The position numbers and the translations under genes are program-made. Shown piece after piece: positions 8,148 through 14,608 of a DNA stretch of 44,816 nt; the first letter of the stretch is position 1, and the number at the start of each line of letters is the position of its first letter. The notes beneath the pieces were generated by a model that was not told the origin of the DNA, did no database searches, and saw only the letters and a list, made by a program, of their open reading frames with translations. Origin of the DNA: a virus; the IMG/VR virus record IMGVR_UViG_3300028428_000113, positions 1 to 44,816 of that record; one strand, written 5' to 3'.

Positions 8148-8677
8148 TGGAATATCAGCAAGGATTTCCTAGCCCACCTAAAGACGAGTATAGAGAAAGT
8201 CTACTAAATACTGCTAATGATGCTGGCTTTAGGCAAAGGCTATACGATGCTGCTCCTAACCTTAATCTATTTGGTCTCAGGTTTGGTGGTAGTAGCTTAT
8301 CCCCAGAAGACAGGCTTAAAGCAGCACAACTAGGTATCGATACAGGAGCTATTACTGACCTAGACTTCTTTTCTTTTGGCAAGTGGAAAGCCTTAGACGC
8401 AATCAAGCCTAGAGAACGTGCCGCACAACTTGAACTGCCAATGGCTAAAGCTGTCGAGGATAGACAGTTTAAACTACAGCAATACCAAATTGATAGGCAG
8501 CAAGACCTCCAACGTGACCAAGCTCAAATGCAATTTGACTTTGGCTCTAAGATGGCTGACAAGTCTTTGCAAGGGAATAAGGAATTAGCTGAACAACAAG
8601 GTAAACTTAACCTAAGACAGTCTATGTTTGATGCGGCATCTAAGCGCATTGGTACACCTATCAATTGGTTAGGATAA
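8147..8677 (+). CDS. Putative virion protein with coiled-coil region, 176 aa
   Basis: The N-terminal 90 residues are mixed. Residues about 95-165 form a long Gln/Asp/Lys-rich helix (for example KLQQYQIDRQQDLQRDQAQM) that is likely a coiled coil. Both ends overlap neighbouring genes by TAATG. Coiled-coil virion proteins next to ejection proteins are common in short-tailed phages, but the exact role is unknown. Confidence 0.6.
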   Translation: MEYQQGFPSPPKDEYRESLLNTANDAGFRQRLYDAAPNLNLFGLRFGGSSLSPEDRLKAAQLGIDTGAITDLDFFSFGKWKALDAIKPRERAAQLELPMAKAVEDRQFKLQQYQIDRQQDLQRDQAQMQFDFGSKMADKSLQGNKELAEQQGKLNLRQSMFDAASKRIGTPINWLG

Positions 8678-9255
8678 TGACACCTGAAGACTTTATGCAA
8701 TTACGCCCTGACACTCCAGGGTACATCAACTATACCGAAGCTGGGAGAGCCGCAGCTAGGGACAATAAACCTAAACCCTTTAACGCAGACAAAACATTTG
8801 GATCTGTCAAAGCTGCTTCAGGGTTAGGATTGCGTACCTTGAGTTCAAATGCTACTCAGTCTAGAATGGCTTTGCCTTTAAGTGATGTAGCTAAGTCTGG
8901 CGTTCAATCAATAGGAACTACAGCTAAATCATCTCAACCAGCGAAGACTGAGCCAAGTGATTTAGATAGGCTCAAAGGTGCTTATGATATTGACTACAAA
9001 TATCGTGGTCTATATGGCAACCAAGACATTGACCTATCCAAACGTAAGATCAAGGAAGTCAATACTCTAGCTAACAATGAAGCTAATCGTGCCTTGGGCA
9101 TGGAACTAGCAACTAGACTACCCTATGCCTCCTTCGAGCAAAACCTTACTTCAATGAGACAAGCTGGTGTTAATGCAGCTAACATGACTAACTCCATCTC
9201 AGGAGCTTACAATAGTTCTGTATCTAAGCTCAATCCAGTATCTATGAGCCTATAA
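8677..9255 (+). CDS. Putative virion protein, 192 aa
   Basis: Begins MTPEDFMQLRPDTPGYINYT. I chose the ATG at 8677, which overlaps the previous stop as TAATG, over an in-frame alternative start at 8665. The protein is polar, rich in Ser, Ala and Asn, with no membrane segment. It is part of the same tightly packed operon. Unrecognised. Confidence 0.6.
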   Translation: MTPEDFMQLRPDTPGYINYTEAGRAAARDNKPKPFNADKTFGSVKAASGLGLRTLSSNATQSRMALPLSDVAKSGVQSIGTTAKSSQPAKTEPSDLDRLKGAYDIDYKYRGLYGNQDIDLSKRKIKEVNTLANNEANRALGMELATRLPYASFEQNLTSMRQAGVNAANMTNSISGAYNSSVSKLNPVSMSL

Positions 9256-9257
9256 CT

Positions 9258-9833
9258 ATGACACAAGCAAAAATGACCTTTGCCTCTGATGCCTTTAAGA
9301 ATGCTGCTGCTTCTTTAAGTGGTAGAGCATCCAACACAAATACTGTTACTCAGAGGATGGGGCTAGGAGATACATCTAAAACTCCATCAGTTAATACTTT
9401 CACTAGTAACGCTACTAATAACGCAAGTCAAGCAGAGCGACAAGGTTATGCTAATGCTAATGAAGCCTTAGCTAACAATCCTATGTTTAAGCAAACACAA
9501 CTTAACGATAGCCGCAACTTTACTGAAGACCAGCGTAGATTTAATGCTGGCTTAGGCGTTAAAGCTAACGAGCAATCAACCCTACGTTATCAATCAGACA
9601 ACTTACTATCAGGTGTTAGATACAATGCTGATGCTGGTGTTAAGTCTACTCAGATTGGTGCTGATGCTAATAGATATGGTGCTGACAGAGGATTAGAAGG
9701 TTCTAAATACAGTGCTGATAGAGGCGTAGATGTGGCTCGTATTAGTGCTGACGCTAATAGGTTCTCTGCACTGCTTGGTGCTGGCACTGCTACTCTTAAC
9801 TCACAACAATATCGTCCTTCATTCAATAGATAG
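9258..9833 (+). CDS. Putative virion protein with ADxxR-type repeats
   Basis: A 191-residue Asn/Ala-rich protein. The C-terminal half (about 115-180) carries repeated units of about 11 residues built around Y/I-x-A-D-x-G/R: RYNADAG, IGADANRYGADRG, KYSADRG, ISADANRF. Such ADR-type heptad-like repeats occur in phage internal or fibre-shaft proteins. It lies 2 nt after the previous gene. Structural role inferred. Confidence 0.6.
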   Translation: MTQAKMTFASDAFKNAAASLSGRASNTNTVTQRMGLGDTSKTPSVNTFTSNATNNASQAERQGYANANEALANNPMFKQTQLNDSRNFTEDQRRFNAGLGVKANEQSTLRYQSDNLLSGVRYNADAGVKSTQIGADANRYGADRGLEGSKYSADRGVDVARISADANRFSALLGAGTATLNSQQYRPSFNR

Positions 9834-9835
9834 CC

Positions 9836-10282
9836 ATGTCTTTTTCTTTGCCTGTTAATAGCTCTTGGATGAACAAACCCATTTCATCCTTTGATCAATC
9901 ATCTTTTAGCCAAAATGGTAGCTCTAGTACTTCAACTTCTAGCGTTAACTCTGGCTTTAGTGGTGATCTTCAAAATGTATTCACCTCTCTAGGCAACATA
10001 GCTGAAACAAAAGCTCAAAACGACCAAAGACGCTTTAGAGAAGACTTGCCATTCCAATCACGTATCTATCAAGACTTTGATACCGAGGCTGCTGGTCGCA
10101 CAGAGGGTATTGATACTAGAGCTAGAGAACAAAACTCTAACCTAACTAAAGACCGTATGCGATTACAGTCAACTCAGAACATTGCTGAAGAAAAGAATAG
10201 AGGACAAGTTCAAGTCAATACCACTGGTCAAACTAGAGATGCTGACTTGAAACGTGCGCTATCAGTATTGCCTAGGAAGTAA
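9836..10282 (+). CDS. Ser/Asn/Gln-rich putative virion protein, 148 aa
   Basis: The first 50 residues are Ser/Asn-rich and probably disordered. The remainder is highly charged, with many Arg, Asp, Glu and Gln (for example RRFREDLPFQSRIYQDFDTE), and probably helical. It starts 2 nt after the upstream gene and is followed by a good ribosome site (AAGGAGATGA) for the next gene. Function unknown. Confidence 0.55.
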   Translation: MSFSLPVNSSWMNKPISSFDQSSFSQNGSSSTSTSSVNSGFSGDLQNVFTSLGNIAETKAQNDQRRFREDLPFQSRIYQDFDTEAAGRTEGIDTRAREQNSNLTKDRMRLQSTQNIAEEKNRGQVQVNTTGQTRDADLKRALSVLPRK

Positions 10283-10291
10283 GGAGATGAA

Positions 10292-10930
10292 ATGGCATCA
10301 TCATCAATGCGGAATCCCGCTAATAGACCTAAGAAGTATCCCGATGCTATACCAGCACATCAGGTAATCCAAGGGTTCTTCAATCAACAGCTTGACTCTG
10401 AGCTAGAGTCTCAATTCACCCTACTTTGTAGACGCAACCCTACTGAGTACGGTCAACAACTAGCTTGGTTGGTCAAGAATGGATGTGTGTGTTCAATACC
10501 TCAAATCAAGGCATGGCTAAAGGTCAAGGGCATTAAGGCTGGTACTGAAGCTGATACCCTTAACCGTAAGCTAGAAGAGTACGCGGGCATTGATGTAGTA
10601 GGGGGTCTTGAATCATTAGCCGTTAGGACTGCTAACCTAGCATTCGATTATGGTGGTCTAATCCAAAACAAGTTAGACGGGGGAGAGATAACTGACTCTC
10701 AGATGCAATCAATCATCGCTCAGTATCCAGCAGTGGTAGGACAGACTAAGCAGATACTACAAGCCCTAGCACAAGTAAAGGAACGTACAGGAGAGAGGGA
10801 GCTACTACTAGCTGGTGCTGATAGGGTGAAGTCTTTAGTACTCAATATGCTTGAGAAGAACTCACCCTTTAGACCAGCACTTGAGCAGTATTTTCAAGCT
10901 GCTATTCAAAGGATCGCGGAAGAGGTTTAG
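10292..10930 (+). CDS. Candidate terminase small subunit
   Basis: A 212-residue helical protein directly upstream, on the same strand, of the terminase large subunit. Residues about 65-85 (C-S-I-P-Q-I-K-A-W-L-K-V-K-G) resemble a helix-turn-helix reading head. The C-terminal half is a long helical region (about 105-205) that could drive oligomerisation. Size, position and domain order fit small terminases, but no diagnostic motif was found. It has a strong Shine-Dalgarno sequence. The final 29 nt overlap the 3' end of a leftward gene. Confidence 0.4.
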   Translation: MASSSMRNPANRPKKYPDAIPAHQVIQGFFNQQLDSELESQFTLLCRRNPTEYGQQLAWLVKNGCVCSIPQIKAWLKVKGIKAGTEADTLNRKLEEYAGIDVVGGLESLAVRTANLAFDYGGLIQNKLDGGEITDSQMQSIIAQYPAVVGQTKQILQALAQVKERTGERELLLAGADRVKSLVLNMLEKNSPFRPALEQYFQAAIQRIAEEV

Positions 10931-11162
10931 GGATCGTCAGCCCATATTCTAGCCATTTATTAGATTTGTCAGGTTCTCTCAAGAGGATATAGGGAGGTAT
11001 AGTCCCATCCCATCCACTTAGCCCTGTCTCAGTAACTTTAGCTGGATAGCAAATGACTGCAGACACATCTTTCTTTCCCTCTAAATATAAATGTACGCTT
11101 GACTCGCCATAGCCTTGCTCCGCTAATGACTGCAATCTAGCAATCAATTCATTAACTGTCAT
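10902..11162 (-). CDS. MTVNEL-type small phage protein
   Basis: An 86-residue protein starting MTVNELIARLQSLAEQGYGE and followed by a strand-rich part (SSVHLYLEG). It is the same type as 11385-11555 (MTVNELYLQLEALINEGYEG) and 1673-1885. I chose the start at 11162 because the conserved MTVNE begins there; the track frame extends to 11171. The first 15 nt of coding sequence are repeated exactly at the starts of the two genes upstream. It is the last gene of a five-gene leftward unit. Function unknown. Confidence 0.65.
   Translation of the reverse strand: MTVNELIARLQSLAEQGYGESSVHLYLEGKKDVSAVICYPAKVTETGLSGWDGTIPPYILLREPDKSNKWLEYGLTIPKPLPRSFE
11148..11162 (-). repeat. 15-bp start-codon repeat, copy 1
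   Basis: Minus-strand ATGACAGTTAATGAA, encoding M-T-V-N-E. Identical copies form the first five codons of the next two leftward genes, at 11381-11395 and 11541-11555. Confidence 0.8.
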
Positions 11163-11164
11163 AA

Positions 11165-11395
11165 TCACCAATCCAATATAGTTTGTGTACTTACGGTCTT
11201 AACAACCCTGTAGTTGTTGTAATGAAAGTTCTCACGACTCCACTCTAAAGCAGACTTGGCTGAAGCCTCATCTAAGTCTTTGCAGGAAGAATCAGTCTTC
11301 CAGTCACCTACTTTGTGCTGACTGTATTCGCTATTAGTTTTAGGGCAATACTCAATGTGATAAGTCGTTGTTTCAATAGCTTCATTAACTGTCAT
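11165..11395 (-). CDS. YRVV-family small protein with a hybrid MTVNE start
   Basis: A 76-residue protein. From about residue 10 it fits a small-protein family spread through this window: Y-H-I-x-Y near the start, an acidic helix (DEASAKSALEWSRENF), then N-Y-R-V-V-K and a final I-L-D-W. The first residues, MTVNEAIE, are unlike its relatives but identical to the start of the MTVNEL genes on both sides. The leader therefore seems to have been acquired from the neighbouring gene. Function unknown. Confidence 0.65.
   Translation of the reverse strand: MTVNEAIETTTYHIEYCPKTNSEYSQHKVGDWKTDSSCKDLDEASAKSALEWSRENFHYNNYRVVKTVSTQTILDW
11381..11395 (-). repeat. 15-bp start-codon repeat, copy 2
   Basis: Exact copy of 11148-11162, lying at the start of the YRVV-family gene 11165-11395 and inside the 3' end of 11385-11555. 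Confidence 0.8.
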
Positions 11396-11555
11396 GCTTA
11401 ACTCCTATAAACATCTCATCTCCTTGTTGAAGCAAGGTTAGTGAAAGGCTAAAGGTAAGTTTGTTGTTAACAGTATCAACAACTCCTACTTCTAATCCTT
11501 CATACCCCTCATTAATGAGTGCTTCAAGTTGTAAGTACAATTCATTAACTGTCAT
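11385..11555 (-). CDS. MTVNEL-type small protein, 56 aa
   Basis: A small gene of 56 codons plus stop, starting MTVNELYLQLEALINEGYEG, then LEVGVVDTVNNKLTFSLSL, and ending FIGVKHDS. It parallels 10902-11162 residue for residue over the first half (M-T-V-N-E-L, then E-x-G-Y), so the two are paralogues. Its 3' end overlaps the start of 11165-11395 by 11 nt, and its start overlaps the end of 11552-11752. Function unknown. Confidence 0.65.
   Translation of the reverse strand: MTVNELYLQLEALINEGYEGLEVGVVDTVNNKLTFSLSLTLLQQGDEMFIGVKHDS
11541..11555 (-). repeat. 15-bp start-codon repeat, copy 3
   Basis: Exact copy of 11148-11162, forming the first five codons of 11385-11555. Confidence 0.8.
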
Positions 11556-11752
11556 CGTCCACCTCCATTAGGATGCCCAATCATAGCTACTAGTTGTTTG
11601 GTGACCTTATACATCCTAAATGCATAGTTAGGTTGTTTCTCTTGCCAGTAATGCCACATCTCAATAGCTGTAGTCTCATCACATCCAAGGTCACAGTAAT
11701 GCTCCCAGTTATCATCATTGGTGATGCAACGCTCTAGGGTGTAGTTAATCAT
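11552..11752 (-). CDS. YRVV-family small protein, 66 aa
   Basis: Begins MINYTLERCITNDDNWEHYC, followed by an acidic helix (DETTAIEMWHYWQEK) and F-R-M-Y-K-V-T-K-Q-L-V-A-M. The order Y-x-L, W, helix, Y-K-V matches the members at 11165, 11745, 19972 and 42695. It overlaps the previous leftward gene by 8 nt. No catalytic residues are evident. Function unknown. Confidence 0.6.
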   Translation of the reverse strand: MINYTLERCITNDDNWEHYCDLGCDETTAIEMWHYWQEKQPNYAFRMYKVTKQLVAMIGHPNGGGR

Positions 11753-11918
11753 CTAATACCTCAACCTCTCCTGCCACTAATTTGTATTCAGTCCCTTTAT
11801 AAGCTTTTCTACATAGGGCAATATGTGTTTTAACAGCATCTAGGCTCTCAAAGTATTCACCAATAACAGACCAGTTTTTAGAATAGTGCGACCTGTAAAG
11901 AATCATGTATAGTTTCAT
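11745..11918 (-). CDS. YRVV-family small protein, 57 aa
   Basis: Reads MKLYMILYRSHYSKNWSVIG, then a helix FESLDAVKTHIALCRKAYKG, then TEYKLVAGEVEVLDD. This is the typical layout of the family: Y-x-I, W, S-L-x-x-A helix, Y-K-L-V and an acidic end. I placed the start at 11918. The longer frame to 11984 would run into the terminase start and the promoter-like element. It is the first gene of the leftward unit 10902-11918. Confidence 0.6.
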   Translation of the reverse strand: MKLYMILYRSHYSKNWSVIGEYFESLDAVKTHIALCRKAYKGTEYKLVAGEVEVLDD

Positions 11919-11940
11919 TAGTCCCTCAGTTATTAATCCT

Positions 11941-11955
11941 CCCCTAGCGTAGCGT
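11941..11955 (-). promoter_or_regulatory. Leftward promoter-like element, upstream of 11745-11918
   Basis: Minus strand reads ACGCTACGCTAGGGG, 23 nt before the ATG at 11918. It also lies 7 nt before the rightward terminase start. Confidence 0.6.
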
Positions 11956-11961
11956 TCCCCT

Positions 11962-13626
11962 ATGGCTCGATTCAGACCATCCACATCCCTTGGACTTCAG
12001 ATACAAGCTGATGTCACTTACCATGCCAAGGCTGCAACACAAGCTACTCAGCCCTTAGTCCTCAAGGCTAGACAAAATACCAAGGAAGGGTTCACAGCCT
12101 TCAGGGAGTATGTGTGCTTCCCTCAAATATCTGCTAATGAAGAAGGTGTAGAGGACATCAATGACTTAGCAGCACATAAGTATGCAAGACCTAAGCACCA
12201 CTCTGAGTGGATGGATGAGCTATTCACAGGAGAAGACTCGCGTTGTCTTAAAGGTATTGGTGGTTCTAACACTCTAATCCTAGCTCCACGACTAAGCGCT
12301 AAGTCTAGATTCATGACCGAGTGGATCGCGCATCAGATAGGTGTGCAGACTGAGGCTGGTATTCCTATCAAAGTACTGGTTATCTCTTACTCAATCACCA
12401 TTAGTACTCAAAAGTCCATAGAGATAAAACAAATCATTGAGTCTGATAGATTCCAACAAGTATTCCCTAACGTCTCTAAGGGTAAGAGATGGTCTGATGA
12501 GGTATGGGAAATAGATAAGCGTAAGGCAGGACTACAAGCACTAGGTGAGCCATATACCCTAGCCTGTGCTGGCATTGTTGGTAGTGTCACCTCTCGTAGA
12601 GCGCACATCATTCTCTTTGATGACCTTATCAAATCACCTGCGGATATCGAGAATCCCACAGTTAGAGAGAAGATGGCTAGTACTTACCACAACGCTATTA
12701 AACCTACTATGTTCCCTGGTGGTAGACAAATATGTATTGGTACTCGAATGAGTGCTGATGACCTATACGCAACTGAGTTCAACACTGAGAAGCGCTGGAA
12801 GGTAATTGAACAACAAGCCATAGTCGAAAGTGATGATGGTAAGGAGATAAGCTACTGGGAAGAGTTCATACCACTCAAGCACCTACTCACCTTGCGAGAC
12901 CCAGATAAAGGTGGCGACCCTATCTCCTTTAGTTTCCAGTATCAAAATAAGATTGTCTCAATTGGTGGACTAGCTATACCTCCCGAGTGGATTAAGTACG
13001 ATTACCCAGAGAAGGTAAGTGCTTACTCTCGCTTCGCCATTGGTACTGACCTTGCCGATAGTGTTAAAAAGAAAGCTGACTTCACTGTATTCACTCTAAT
13101 GGGGCGTTATGGTAGTACATCCAATGGACGTATTGACCTACTTGGTAGTGCAAGGTTTAAGGCTTCTGGGAACATAGCTAAACTCAACCAACTACTAATG
13201 CTCCTCTATGACCATGACCTTCTAGACATAGATGAAGAAGGCTGGACTAATCCAGATGACCCTGTAGCGCAACAGTTTCCCATCAAGTATAAGTCTCGTC
13301 CTAACGTATACATTGACCTATATCTAGAGGACGTATCACAACAGTTGAGCATCATGGCTGACTTCAATGCACTAATCAAAGTAGCTATGGGCATCCACTC
13401 TATACACCCTCGACCACTTAAGCTCAAAGGAGATAAGAGGGAAAGACTTATGGCTATATCAGGTGCATTGCAAGTTGGCAACATCACTTTCAATAAGTTT
13501 AAGTACAGTCCCTCTCAGTCCACTATTAAGGAGTTGCTGTTCTTCGGCAGTACTCTACACGATGACTTTGTTGATTCACTTACTTGTGGTGTTATTGGAT
13601 TGGGTTATCGCTTGCCTCTATCTTAG
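11962..13626 (+). CDS. terL: Terminase large subunit (packaging ATPase-nuclease)
   Basis: A 554-residue packaging motor. The ATPase domain shows a Walker A variant, A-P-R-L-S-A-K-S, at about 108-115. A Walker B strand with catalytic acid (H-I-I-L-F-D-D) follows at about 215-221, and a coupling motif G-T-R-M-S-A-D-D-L at 260-268. The nuclease domain starts near A-I-G-T-D-L-A-D-S (about 359-367) with a metal-binding Asp. Late acidic residues (H-D-D-F-V-D-S-L) lie near 538-545. The A-x-K-S form in place of G-x-G-K-S is seen in other phage terminases. It follows the candidate small subunit, with a leftward five-gene insert between them, and would dock on the portal encoded at 14609. Confidence 0.9.
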   Translation: MARFRPSTSLGLQIQADVTYHAKAATQATQPLVLKARQNTKEGFTAFREYVCFPQISANEEGVEDINDLAAHKYARPKHHSEWMDELFTGEDSRCLKGIGGSNTLILAPRLSAKSRFMTEWIAHQIGVQTEAGIPIKVLVISYSITISTQKSIEIKQIIESDRFQQVFPNVSKGKRWSDEVWEIDKRKAGLQALGEPYTLACAGIVGSVTSRRAHIILFDDLIKSPADIENPTVREKMASTYHNAIKPTMFPGGRQICIGTRMSADDLYATEFNTEKRWKVIEQQAIVESDDGKEISYWEEFIPLKHLLTLRDPDKGGDPISFSFQYQNKIVSIGGLAIPPEWIKYDYPEKVSAYSRFAIGTDLADSVKKKADFTVFTLMGRYGSTSNGRIDLLGSARFKASGNIAKLNQLLMLLYDHDLLDIDEEGWTNPDDPVAQQFPIKYKSRPNVYIDLYLEDVSQQLSIMADFNALIKVAMGIHSIHPRPLKLKGDKRERLMAISGALQVGNITFNKFKYSPSQSTIKELLFFGSTLHDDFVDSLTCGVIGLGYRLPLS

Positions 13627-13781
13627 GCTCAGTACCGTACTCAACATCAAACTCAGCCGTCTTAAGGATAGGGTACACTGTAGGGGGAGAATCTATGGGT
13701 AATATGCACTAGTCATATTGTTTAATCCATACCCATACAAAGGTTCTAAGTCTATAGCCATATGCCCTAGCTACTCATGCC
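13627..13781. other. Intergenic stretch between convergent genes
   Basis: About 155 nt between the ends of the terminase gene and the leftward gene 13782-14540. I see no gene and no clear terminator hairpin. Confidence 0.4.
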
Positions 13782-14540
13782 TTAGTAGGGAATGTCATAC
13801 TGATTAGCAAAGGCAGCTAGAGACTGTAGAGCCTGTCTAGCTTTCATGGTTTCTTGCATAGCTAAGTACTGTTGCCCTAAGTCATCGCTTATCCCCCGTG
13901 GTAGCCTCTCCCCTAATGGCTCTAGTACATCACTTGCCATAGCACTCATTGAAGGCTGTGGGTTAGGTGCTACTTGAGGTTGTGATAAGTCTATAGCCAT
14001 GCGTCTACCCATACTATCTATAGGTCTACGCAGTTGAGATGCATAACGAATTAGGCTGTTAGAAGTTAAAGGGTTGTATCCACTGGATAGCAGATCACCT
14101 ATCTCATCCTCCATGCTTAACTTACCTACTTGAGCAGCTTGTTTAAACCCAGTATTCAAAGCTTGGATAGCTCTAGACTGTAGACCATCGCCTTCCCACT
14201 TAGGACTACCCTTGCCAGTGCGATGAGTTAAAGTATTCAGATAACTAGATACTTCGCCTTGACCAGCCCTTTTGTACAGCTCATCCATAAGTCTAGGATG
14301 TTGCATAAACTTAGCAGCATTAATGTCTGACAACAGCATTAGGTTAGACGTTTCAGGCAACATCTCTCTTAACCCAAAGAATGCACTGTCAGCATCAGCA
14401 AAGTTATACCCTGCGTACTCAACTGGATATTGTCTCTTTAGTTTAGAAGCTCTTAGAGTGGGATTAGTAAGAGCCTGAAGAAACACGTCAGGGCTTTTGC
14501 TATAAATGTTGTTAGGGATTAGCCAAGGCTTTTGATACAT
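13782..14540 (-). CDS. Hypothetical protein with NADAR-like sequence features
   Basis: A 252-residue leftward gene between terminase and portal. Residues about 20-140 read I-Y-S-K-S, A-L-T-N-P-T, Y-P-V-E-Y-A-G-Y-N-F-A-D-A-D-S-A-F, then A-A-K-F-M-Q-H-P-R-L-M-D-E-L, then W-E-G-D-G-L-Q-S-R. This resembles a widespread bacterial and phage protein type whose pattern recalls NADAR domains (E/D-x-A-F helix, K-F-x-Q-H-P, W-G-x-G). NADAR enzymes remove ADP-ribose adducts, but I cannot confirm membership by eye. The last 70 residues are Gln/Ala-rich and unlike the domain. A promoter-like element lies 20 nt upstream. Confidence 0.5.
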   Translation of the reverse strand: MYQKPWLIPNNIYSKSPDVFLQALTNPTLRASKLKRQYPVEYAGYNFADADSAFFGLREMLPETSNLMLLSDINAAKFMQHPRLMDELYKRAGQGEVSSYLNTLTHRTGKGSPKWEGDGLQSRAIQALNTGFKQAAQVGKLSMEDEIGDLLSSGYNPLTSNSLIRYASQLRRPIDSMGRRMAIDLSQPQVAPNPQPSMSAMASDVLEPLGERLPRGISDDLGQQYLAMQETMKARQALQSLAAFANQYDIPY

Positions 14541-14559
14541 AGTTGTTATTAACTCTTTC

Positions 14560-14573
14560 TCCTAGCGTAGCGT
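14560..14573 (-). promoter_or_regulatory. Leftward promoter-like element, upstream of 13782-14540
   Basis: Minus strand reads ACGCTACGCTAGGA, 20 nt before the ATG at 14540. Confidence 0.55.
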
Positions 14574-14608
14574 ATAGTAAGAGTAACTAATATTAGATAG
14601 AGATATAC

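Noticed and set aside
12408-12659. Antisense frames within the terminase gene
   Set aside because: These are shadows of a strongly supported coding frame with no start signal of their own.
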